Shown here: one piece after another, positions 26,057 to 33,732 of the stretch
Layout: every line of letters starts with the position of its first letter
Numbering within the stretch: the first letter of the stretch is position 1
DNA from: Candidatus Scatomonas merdigallinarum
GTDB taxonomy: Bacteria; Bacillota; Clostridia; Lachnospirales; Lachnospiraceae
NCBI GenBank assembly: GCA_018716305.1
Contig: DVKB01000022.1
Span: 1-45,252, forward strand
DNA: 45,252 nt
Direction: 5' to 3'
Program-made: the position numbers and the translations under genes
The notes under the pieces: generated by a model
Told to the model about the DNA's origin: nothing
The model's database searches: none
The model's input: only the letters and a program-made list of their open reading frames with translations

Positions 26057-26822
26057 ATAATTTTTCCTCCGCAATAATTCCCCGCCAGCTGTTTCTGAAT
26101 TTTCCCGGCGACATGCCTGTATAGGCGCTGAACACGTTGCTGAAATACTGTGAACTGCTGTATCCCACATCCACGGCAATATCTGTGATATTTTTCCGGG
26201 TATTCCAGAGCATCTCTTTGGCTTTTTCCATACGGAGCATGGTAATGTACTCCGTACAGCTCATGCCGAGAGCTGTTTCAAAATACTTCCGGATACTGCG
26301 GGAGCTGATTCCGAATTCCTCCGCAAGCTGCTCAATGTTCAGCTTCATGTCGTAATTCTGGTTGATGTACCGCAGCAGATTGCCCTGTCGGTTTGACAGT
26401 TCGCTGTTTTCCTTTTTGTCATTCTGCTTTAGAGCATGAGCCATTTCCAGGTAGATCTGGGCAAATCCGAATTCTATCTGAGCGTTGGCGTAGTCTTCGT
26501 CTTTTCCCTCTCTATAATACCGGCAGACGCCTTCCATGACGTTCTCAATGGAATAACAGTCATTGAGCTGAATGCTGGCCTCCTGGCCGCACATAAAACG
26601 AAACGGCTCGTCCACACACTCGGGCAGCGCGATTTTGTACTCCAGCTGCGTGATGCTGCACCCTCTCTGGGCTCCCACCATAAAATAGTGGGCGACTCCC
26701 GGGGATACCAGCACCAGATCTCCGGACTTCAGCATAAAGAGCATGCCGTCGATTTCCATGACACAATTTCCGGAGGTTACGTAGTTCATCTCGAACTCCT
26801 GATGGTTGTGCCGGCCAAACAT
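26049..26822 (-). CDS. AraC-family transcriptional regulator, possible N-terminal stop
   Basis: AraC regulators use an N-terminal cupin to sense sugar and two C-terminal helix-turn-helix motifs to bind DNA. The frame from 26822 gives 257 residues with a cupin-like part (HNHQEFEMNYVTSGNCVMEI, GDLVLVSPGVAHYFMVG) and the tandem HTH (LNIEQLAEEFGISSRSIRKY, NITDIAVDVGYSSSQYFSNV, YTGMSPGKFR). That ATG has no ribosome site. The same frame continues upstream with protein-like sequence (SLLNILQSSEFEISIRKAGK) to a TAA at 26904-26906, beyond which ATGs at 26924 and 26933 read in frame. The true N-terminus may therefore be interrupted by a nonsense codon, or start at a rare codon. It heads the transporter operon. 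Confidence 0.82.
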   Translation of the reverse strand: MFGRHNHQEFEMNYVTSGNCVMEIDGMLFMLKSGDLVLVSPGVAHYFMVGAQRGCSITQLEYKIALPECVDEPFRFMCGQEASIQLNDCYSIENVMEGVCRYYREGKDEDYANAQIEFGFAQIYLEMAHALKQNDKKENSELSNRQGNLLRYINQNYDMKLNIEQLAEEFGISSRSIRKYFETALGMSCTEYITMLRMEKAKEMLWNTRKNITDIAVDVGYSSSQYFSNVFSAYTGMSPGKFRNSWRGIIAEEKLYE

Positions 26823-27040
26823 ATAATTGCTTGGAAACCGGAACTTGCCCGCTTTTCGAATGCTGATTTCAAATTCGCTGCTCTGCAGAATATTTAGTAA
26901 AGATTATTTTAGTGGATTCTTCATGTTAACCATATTAGCATTTCCACCTCATTTCTGCGACCGTTTTTAGGAACCTCATGGATTTCTTTTTATAAAATTC
27001 GGAAGTATTTTTTTATAATTTTTTATGCTGTTTTTTGGCT

Positions 27041-27074
27041 GGTTTCCGGGCCGCAATAATCCGGCCCGGAAACC
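27041..27074 (-). repeat. 12-bp perfect hairpin in the araC leader region
   Basis: GGTTTCCGGGCC (27041-27052) and GGCCCGGAAACC (27063-27074) are perfect inverted repeats with a 10-nt loop. On the plus strand TTTT follows, but there is no plus-strand gene upstream. On the minus strand it would lie in the leader between the motif cluster at 27312-27358 and araC, possibly as an attenuator-like structure. Confidence 0.5.
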
Positions 27075-27252
27075 TTTTAAGGAAGGTTTTGCGGAGAAAA
27101 TCCATAAAACCGGCATGTTATGGGTAAAAATGTAAATCTGCTGTTTTCGGGATCCGCCTGCCTTCCTGCGGATTTTAATATTTTTTTGATCTGTTTTTCT
27201 CAAGCAGTTATTGTAATTTTCATACACTTTTCCCCAGCCGCAGACCTCCGTT

Positions 27253-27291
27253 TCACGGCGGAACCCTGCGCCTTCCGCTTTCCTTTTTCAT
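27253..27291 (-). other. Possible 12-codon leader ORF or relic gene start
   Basis: ATG (27289-27291) reads MKKESGRRRVPP and then TGA. It is preceded by a very strong ribosome site (AGGAGG, 7 nt spacing) and by the same direct-repeat element that precedes the GH110 gene. It may be a leader peptide or the surviving first codons of a lost gene. Apart from this, 26934-27596 is AT-rich and without genes. Confidence 0.35.
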
Positions 27292-27311
27292 CTTCCTTCC
27301 TCCTGTACCTT

Positions 27312-27358
27312 TTTTACTATTTTACTATCTTTTTACTAAAACATCTTCCAGTTTTCGG
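27312..27358 (-). promoter_or_regulatory. AGTAAAA direct-repeat element upstream of the araC operon
   Basis: On the minus strand CCGAAAA (27352-27358), an 11-bp gap, TTTAGTAAAA (27331-27340), then AGTAAAA at 27320-27326 and again at 27312-27318. The first two AGTAAAA copies are 11 bp apart, one helical turn. Exactly the same motifs and spacing occur before GH110 (44242-44280), which suggests a shared regulator. Confidence 0.55.
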
Positions 27359-27596
27359 CATAATACAAAATTTTTTTAACGAGATTTTTTTCTTGTTTTT
27401 TCATACATTCTTCACAAATCATCCCGTTTCTTTTTATGTAATCTATCTAATTTTTTGTCGTTTTTAGCGATTTTTTAGGCATTTCCAGATTTTTCCTGTG
27501 CAATATTCGGCACAATCGCCGAAAGCCCACTCCCTGCACCGCCAATTCGATACATTTTTCACAAACCCGTTTTAAAAACTTTCTTTACAGCAAAAC

Positions 27597-27625
27597 AAAG
27601 GACGCGGAACATGTCCGCGCCCTTG
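27597..27625 (-). terminator. Terminator after the second GH2 gene
   Basis: AAGGRCGCGGA arms (27598-27608/27614-27624) form a stem with a 5-nt loop and one G-T pair. TTTGTTTTG follows on the minus strand. It lies about 50 bp past the stop at 27676 and closes the glycosidase cluster. Confidence 0.75.
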
Positions 27626-27675
27626 CTTTGTTAAAAATATCTGATTCTTACCGACCGGATTCTGCTGCCCAAAGA

Positions 27676-30600
27676 TCAGAAGTTTCTGCGCTTCCGGTAC
27701 AAAATCAGGCCCGCCGCGCCGGCGGCTCCAAGTCCCAGAGCCAGGCCCATAGCCGCCAGAGGCGTGCTGTCTCCGGTGTCGGCGCTGGTTCCCGGTTTAG
27801 ATCCGGCGCCGCTTCCGCCCTGGCTGCCGGTACCGGGCTTGTCTGCAGTGCCGGGCTTCTCCGTAACGCCCGGCTGATCCGTAGGCTTCGGCTGATCCGT
27901 AGGATCCGGAGTGTCCGTGGGTTCCGGCGTGTCCGTGGGCTCCGGCGTATCCGTGGGCTCCGGGGTGTCCGTGGGCTCCGGCGTATCTGTCGGCTCCGGA
28001 GTGTCCGTGGGCTCCGGCGTATCCGTGGGTTCCGGGGTATCTGTCGGCTCCGGAGTGTCCGTGGGCTCCGGCGTATCTGTGGGTTCCGGGGTTCCGGGAA
28101 TCTGAGAAGCTTTAAATTCCTCAATGGCCCGGGTAAGCTCCGTGATGGCTGTGTCAATTTTTTCCTGGCAGGTGCCGTCGGCTGACTGTATCTCTCCGTC
28201 CGCAGCAGTCAGGACCGGAGCCAGACGGAAGTTCCGCAGCAGGCCGGTGCCGGCCGCCTGCAGAGCCTGAGCATCCGCGCCGCTGCCCGGATTCAGCACC
28301 ATAAAGGCATCCAGATTAGAATAGCCGCCCTCCGGAGTAATGGCAATGGTATGCGCGCCTGCCTCCAGATTGTCCGCCCGGTATACTTCATACTGATTGA
28401 AAGCCCAGGTGCCTGCTCCCGGAATTTCCACATTCTCGGCCTCTCCCCCGTCTAAGGACACTTTGGCAGATGAGGGGCCGGTATCATGTCCGGCAATCCA
28501 TACAATGCCGGTTCCCTGGAAGGTGAAGGTCAGCTCGCCTCCCTGGAAATAGGTAATTGTTTCATTGTAAGGATCCGAATTTGCCAGGTAAGATTTAGAG
28601 GTATCATCCGCGATCACATCTTCCGGATAGGCGATGGTTTCATCGGTGTCATCTACCATAGCCGCGCCCACCAGCAGTTCGCCGCTGTCGGTGGTCACTC
28701 CGCCGGCAGTCACGCTGCAGCGGAACAGTTTTCCGGCGTCCTCCGGGGTAGTCTGCCAGCTGCTTCCGTCAGCTCCCTCCACCGGGGTCCATGCTTCTTT
28801 TGCATAGCCCTCTGGGCTGTAGGCCTCTCTGGCGTACCACTGGAAGTCCACATCTTCCTCTCCGCCGTTGCGGATCTGACAGTCCGCCTGCAGCAGTCCG
28901 CCTGCATCCAGGGAGACAGACAGATCTTCTACGATCACCCGGCCGACTTCTTTGTTAATAACAATGAAAGCGTCCAGACTGATATTGGCCGCCACCGCGC
29001 TGGGGTTGCTGTCCCCGGTGCGGGTAATGGTGATGGTGTGTTCGCCCACTTCCTCCCAGGTCTTTTCGTAGAGAATTTCATTGACCTGGGTGCCTGTGGT
29101 AGCCGTGCCGTACAGATCTACCATTTCCGCGGGCTCTCCGTCAACCGCCACCGCGGCGATTCCCTGATTGTTCTCTTTTCCGCCTACCCAGCGGATGCCG
29201 CTTCCCTCAAAGGTAAAGGTAACGCTGGCATTCTCCGGAACGCCGGTGTCCAGAAGATAGGTAACCGTCTTTCCGTAGGCATTGGCTGTCCAGGACTTAT
29301 CCGCGTCTGTCTGATAATCCGTGCCCGCCGTTCCCGTAAAGGTAAACTCCGGAGAATCCACAGTGATATCATAGTACTGGTAATAATCCATGCCTACTTC
29401 CACCGTGTTGCTCTTCACCGGTTCCAGATCTCTGTCTCCGTATTTTACAGAAGCCACGCAGTATACCTTGTTGGCTTCCAGTCCGTTGGTGTTCAGGGTC
29501 TCTTTGTTCTCTCCCTCAATGGGCGCCGCTTTGGAATCGGGATCGCCCACAGGGATCCGATACCACTGGAGAGTGACTTCCGTATCCTCATCTCCGTTGC
29601 GGAGATCATAGCTGGCAGTGAGCGTTCCGTCTCCGTTGTCGGTTACTTTCATGTTGGACACGGAGGGAACTACTTCTGTGGTAAAGTTGCTTCCGTTAGT
29701 CAGACGGATGGTCGCCGCGCCTGTCATTCCCTCAGACATGGTTCCGGCAATTCCCGAATAGTTGCCCCATCCCAGATTGGGATAATACCACTGGTTGTCG
29801 ATGACCAGTTTGGATACTTCTTTGGCGCCGGAGCCTTCCTCCGTAATAACGTTGAAGGCATCCACCACGATGCAGTTGTATTTTCCGCCGGAGGTCTCGA
29901 TCTTAATGGTGTGTTCCCCGTTCTCCAGCCCCTCGATCCGGTAAATCTCTGACTGCTTCAGACCGCTGCCCAGGTTGCTGTATGTATCGATTTCTTCCTT
30001 AAATTCTCCGTCGATATACACCTTCAGGTTTCCTACATTGTTCTGTTTGGAACCGATAAAGACCACGCCGGTTCCCTCAAAGGTCAGTTCGCAGGAATCT
30101 CCCACCGCGCCGCTGTAAGTCTCCGTACCCGCGTAGTCGGAACCGGAGTCATAGGTGGCCCAGCTTCCTTCATACTTGATTCTGGGATCCCGGTCGTCGA
30201 TGTAGCCCAGATCATAGGTCAGGCTTACTCTCGCCGCCACATCCGCGTCCTGAGATTCCACGCTGATTCTGGGAGCGTCCTCCTCAGATCCGTAATTTAC
30301 ATTATAATAGTAGACATTTTCCCGCATGGTCCGGAAATCATTGGTTGCCAGTCCGTTGTTGGGATCATCGGTGCCCCAGACAAAATAATTCATCATATCG
30401 TCTTTCCAGGGCCACTGGGGTTCCACTCCGTACTGATCCGGATTCTCTTCGGATCCCTCCCGTACCTTCAGGGCAGTTCCCTGGTTTCTTCCGATATGGT
30501 CTTCCGGATAAGCGCTGTAGAGACCGTCCCGCAGCCAGCTGACGCTTTCCATATCCGAGGGAATGTCATAGCTGATTCCCACCTCGCTGAGGCCGCTGCC

Positions 30601-33411
30601 GGCAGCCGGAGCCGTGGTCAGCGTGTACTGGGTATGGATGATGCCGTTGCCGGAGATGGTGAGAACAAACTGTACCCCCTGGCCGTTGCCGTAGCTTCCG
30701 TTCAGGGTTACGACTGCCTGATTTCCAACAATCTCCGCTTTGATGCCGTCTGTTTCCGCCGGGGTCCAGGAACCCAGGCTGGCGCCGGTCACATGGAGAT
30801 AGGGTCCTCCCGTCAGCAGGGCGCCGTCCTCTTCTCCGAAGCTTCCGGAGGAGATAAGACCGGTAGTCTTGCTGAATACCAGGGCGAAATTCTCACCGTT
30901 GACCGTGATCTCACTGTCTGTCTCGTCAATGGCGGGCGCCGTCTCACTGGGAGCCGTAAAACTGTACTCTGTCTTGGCCAGTTCTACATTGTACTCATCC
31001 ACCATGACGCCGTCCGCGGTGTAAAATTTCAGATTCACGGTATCGGCGCTGTCAGAGATGCCTGCCGCCGCTGTGATCACCCCTTCACTGTGGGGCGCGA
31101 TACTCTCGGCGATCTGGAATTCCTGCATGCCGGCCTCTGTGGTCACCGCCAGCTTCACTTCTGTCAGATCTGTATGGTCAAACCAGTTCTTCACCGGAAT
31201 GTACAGGGTTCCGCCGGATACATAGCAGTTATCCTCGTCCACCCGCACCGGGGAGTAGGCTTTTTTAGTCATCCAGGCTTCCGGTTTTTCTCTCAGATAA
31301 GTATCCAGCACACTGCCCCACTCGCCGTAGCCGGCGGTCTGTCCGTCTGAATGAGACTGCCATCTCTCCGTAGTGCCTTCCGGAATGTAGAAGACATCGT
31401 CGATGCCTCCCCAAAGGGCCGCTCCCAGAGCGCCGTCTGTCTCAAAGATGTTTTCCCATCCGATTTTAATGCTTTCGCCCCAGAAATTCCGCACGTTTAC
31501 ATCTCTCTGCAGCTCATCCAGATTGTAGCAGGGAATATGGGCAAACTCATCGTGAAGGGTAGGTTTGCTGTCCTTGCTGCTGCCCAGGCCGCCGCTGACG
31601 CTGGCGTAATGGGCGCTGTAGATATCCGCCAGATCCCCCGGCTCGCCCGTGTTCGGGAAGCTGAAGATACAGGGACGGCTGGTATCCACGTCGCTGAGAT
31701 AATCCTTCTCAGCCTGAATGGCATTGCCGCCGGACTGAGCGGCGATCTTATCGTAATTGGACTCATTTCCCAGAGACCAGATGAGAATGGAGGGACGGTT
31801 TCTGTCCCGCTCGATCATCTCCGCGAACTGCGGCAGGTAGTCCTCATATTTGCTGGCCACATCCGCCCAGGGTCCCTGGAAGCAGACCGCGGTCTCCTGC
31901 TCCACATAGATACCCAGCTCATCGCAGGCGTCCAGCATATGCTCGGAAACCGGATAATGAGAGGTACGGATAAAATTGATATTGGCATTCTTGTATGCCC
32001 GGGCCTCCTCAAAAGATTCCTCCCTGGTCATGGAACGGCCCATATCGTCAGACACATCATGCCTGCAGGTTCCTCTCAGCTTCACCTCTTTTCCGTTGAC
32101 ATAGACCTTGTTGCGATCCGTGCCGTCCGCTCCTCCGTACTGGATTTCCCGGAAACCGATACGCTCTTCATTGACCTGGGTTTCCTCCCCGTCCACTACC
32201 AGAGTGGTGCGCAGGGTGTACAGGTTGGGATGCTCCGCGTCCCACTGTTTGGGAGCTTCCACCGGAATGGTCACCTTCACCGCGTCTGTCAGCATGCATT
32301 CGCTTCCCAGCACAGCCAGGGCCTCATCCCGCTCCTGTTCCATCGCTTCATAGGCTTCTTTTGAATACTGGCCTGCCTTGCCGGACTCTTTGTCCTCATA
32401 CAGGTTATCCCCGTTCTCCTCCAGCAGGGTACTTGCTTCCTCAATCAGCTCCGGAAGATTTTTTACTTCCAGGCCGTTTCTCTGAAACTCTGTTTCCGCG
32501 GAAGTCACCAGATGCTCTCCATCCAGCAGTTCAATCTTCAGGGTGGCATCCTGAGAAACCAGTCCCAGCTGGGCGGTCACTTCCAGATCCGCGTTGACAA
32601 AATTTTCATCAAAATCCGTGTTCACGTAGGTACGGGCGATATAGTCATAGGGTATGGACACCAGGGATACATCTCTGAGAATTCCCGTCATATCGTGATG
32701 GGCGTACTCTGTGGCATTAGCAGGATTGTTGACGCTTTTGCCTTCCGGATTCCAGATGCCTTTGGTGGTGGAATACAGCTCCGCCACGCCCACAGTCATG
32801 GTTACCGTCTCTCCGGGAGCGGCATACTCCGTAATGTCGCAGTCCCAGGTGGTAAAGCCGCCCACATGGGTTTTAATATGTTTCCCGTTGATCCACACCC
32901 GGGCGTTGCTGTATACTCCGTCAAAGCGGACCAGCACCCGGTTTCCCGCGAAATCTTCCGGCACCGTGATCTGCCTCTGATAGTAGTATTCGTTGTTGGT
33001 CAGCACATCAAATCCCTGCATCAGGGGTTCTCCGGGAACCAGGATGTCCTGCCAGTTTTTGTCTTCCCAGGCAGTAAAGTCAAAATCCTGATTTTCCTCT
33101 GTGGGATAGGGCACCCCGTCCTCCGCGGTATAGTCCGGAATCTCGTACAAGAATTTCCAGGTTCCATTTCCCTCTGTGTCATTGAGACTCACCTCCGTCT
33201 CGCTGACTCCCGGCACGCTTACCGGAGCGTCCGGGATCACCGGCGTCTCGTGTACATCGCTTCCGATCTCTACCGTTTCTGTCTGTACCGCTCCCAGGGT
33301 TCCGGCAGAGTCCTCCGCCGGTTCAGGGGCGGCCAGCGGCGCCGCGCCGCTGATCTGGACTGCCATCAGTCCCGCCAGGGCTATGCCCACGCTTCGTTTC
33401 CATTTTCGCAC
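27676..33411 (-). CDS. Large surface GH2 glycosidase (beta-galactosidase-like), copy 1
   Basis: 1911 residues from the GTG at 33409-33411, aligned with the paralog's MRKW start. It has a signal peptide (about 1-30), then the GH2 sugar-binding jelly roll (about 85-260) and an Ig-like domain interrupted by a charged helical insert (about 320-375). The TIM barrel has the acid/base Glu in WSLGNESN (about 550) and the nucleophile Glu in LHDEFAH (about 622). A beta-galactosidase small-chain-like domain follows. Three carbohydrate-binding-like jelly rolls alternate with Ig-like pieces. The tail has a TPEPTD linker and SADTGD with a hydrophobic helix and basic end. Family knowledge suggests exo-beta-galactosidase; other GH2 activities are possible. 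An upstream in-frame ATG at 33459 is less likely. Confidence 0.88.
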   Translation of the reverse strand: MRKWKRSVGIALAGLMAVQISGAAPLAAPEPAEDSAGTLGAVQTETVEIGSDVHETPVIPDAPVSVPGVSETEVSLNDTEGNGTWKFLYEIPDYTAEDGVPYPTEENQDFDFTAWEDKNWQDILVPGEPLMQGFDVLTNNEYYYQRQITVPEDFAGNRVLVRFDGVYSNARVWINGKHIKTHVGGFTTWDCDITEYAAPGETVTMTVGVAELYSTTKGIWNPEGKSVNNPANATEYAHHDMTGILRDVSLVSIPYDYIARTYVNTDFDENFVNADLEVTAQLGLVSQDATLKIELLDGEHLVTSAETEFQRNGLEVKNLPELIEEASTLLEENGDNLYEDKESGKAGQYSKEAYEAMEQERDEALAVLGSECMLTDAVKVTIPVEAPKQWDAEHPNLYTLRTTLVVDGEETQVNEERIGFREIQYGGADGTDRNKVYVNGKEVKLRGTCRHDVSDDMGRSMTREESFEEARAYKNANINFIRTSHYPVSEHMLDACDELGIYVEQETAVCFQGPWADVASKYEDYLPQFAEMIERDRNRPSILIWSLGNESNYDKIAAQSGGNAIQAEKDYLSDVDTSRPCIFSFPNTGEPGDLADIYSAHYASVSGGLGSSKDSKPTLHDEFAHIPCYNLDELQRDVNVRNFWGESIKIGWENIFETDGALGAALWGGIDDVFYIPEGTTERWQSHSDGQTAGYGEWGSVLDTYLREKPEAWMTKKAYSPVRVDEDNCYVSGGTLYIPVKNWFDHTDLTEVKLAVTTEAGMQEFQIAESIAPHSEGVITAAAGISDSADTVNLKFYTADGVMVDEYNVELAKTEYSFTAPSETAPAIDETDSEITVNGENFALVFSKTTGLISSGSFGEEDGALLTGGPYLHVTGASLGSWTPAETDGIKAEIVGNQAVVTLNGSYGNGQGVQFVLTISGNGIIHTQYTLTTAPAAGSGLSEVGISYDIPSDMESVSWLRDGLYSAYPEDHIGRNQGTALKVREGSEENPDQYGVEPQWPWKDDMMNYFVWGTDDPNNGLATNDFRTMRENVYYYNVNYGSEEDAPRISVESQDADVAARVSLTYDLGYIDDRDPRIKYEGSWATYDSGSDYAGTETYSGAVGDSCELTFEGTGVVFIGSKQNNVGNLKVYIDGEFKEEIDTYSNLGSGLKQSEIYRIEGLENGEHTIKIETSGGKYNCIVVDAFNVITEEGSGAKEVSKLVIDNQWYYPNLGWGNYSGIAGTMSEGMTGAATIRLTNGSNFTTEVVPSVSNMKVTDNGDGTLTASYDLRNGDEDTEVTLQWYRIPVGDPDSKAAPIEGENKETLNTNGLEANKVYCVASVKYGDRDLEPVKSNTVEVGMDYYQYYDITVDSPEFTFTGTAGTDYQTDADKSWTANAYGKTVTYLLDTGVPENASVTFTFEGSGIRWVGGKENNQGIAAVAVDGEPAEMVDLYGTATTGTQVNEILYEKTWEEVGEHTITITRTGDSNPSAVAANISLDAFIVINKEVGRVIVEDLSVSLDAGGLLQADCQIRNGGEEDVDFQWYAREAYSPEGYAKEAWTPVEGADGSSWQTTPEDAGKLFRCSVTAGGVTTDSGELLVGAAMVDDTDETIAYPEDVIADDTSKSYLANSDPYNETITYFQGGELTFTFQGTGIVWIAGHDTGPSSAKVSLDGGEAENVEIPGAGTWAFNQYEVYRADNLEAGAHTIAITPEGGYSNLDAFMVLNPGSGADAQALQAAGTGLLRNFRLAPVLTAADGEIQSADGTCQEKIDTAITELTRAIEEFKASQIPGTPEPTDTPEPTDTPEPTDTPEPTDTPEPTDTPEPTDTPEPTDTPEPTDTPEPTDTPEPTDTPDPTDQPKPTDQPGVTEKPGTADKPGTGSQGGSGAGSKPGTSADTGDSTPLAAMGLALGLGAAGAAGLILYRKRRNF
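27911..28090 (-). repeat. Ten 18-bp tandem repeats coding TPEPTD
   Basis: Ten consecutive 18-bp units encode Thr-Pro-Glu-Pro-Thr-Asp, with only silent third-base changes between units. A diverged TPDPTD-QPKPTD stretch follows. They form an extended wall-spanning linker before the C-terminal anchor. Such tandem repeats can change copy number by slippage. Confidence 0.9.
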
Positions 33412-33507
33412 GTTCCTTTTTCTCCTTTCCTTGTGGTCCTGCCGGAGGCTGACGCTCACGGTCCCGGCAGGCTGTGCTTCCGCACGAAGAATCCTTAAAA
33501 CACCTTC

Positions 33508-33634
33508 ATTATATGCCCGGGGACTTTACAAAGCTTTCACTTTCAGGAAGCAGGAGAAAAATAATGTACAAAAAACGGCAGCACAATTCCATATATTTCC
33601 GGCATTTTTACCCGCATGTACAAAAAGCGGAACC
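33508..33634 (-). promoter_or_regulatory. Promoter region of GH2 copy 1, conserved with copy 2
   Basis: On the minus strand a -10 TATAAT (33508-33513) lies about 90 bp before the GTG start. Upstream are blocks shared with 39048-39176: CTTCCTGAAARTGAAAGC, TTGTAAA, TGTACATTWTTTTT, and GGTTCCGCTTTTTGYACA at the far end. No good -35 is present at 17 bp, so an activator is likely. The rest of 33412-33732 has nothing else I can name. Confidence 0.6.
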
Positions 33635-33732
33635 CCGCGCTGCGGAGAGTTTCTCTGCAATCACCAAACGGTTTATAAGGTTCACTCCTTCCTTGAGCGC
33701 GGAAACGCAGCCTGCTCCGTATGCTGCCGTTC

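Noticed and set aside
26976-27227. 83-codon minus-strand open frame in the AT-rich gap
   Set aside because: No ribosome site, biased composition, and it runs through the 12-bp hairpin. It looks like chance.
27911-28090. Regular short repeats that resemble a CRISPR-like array or a Ser-Val-Gly repeat protein on the plus strand
   Set aside because: The units are contiguous 18-bp codon repeats without spacers and encode the TPEPTD linker on the minus strand.
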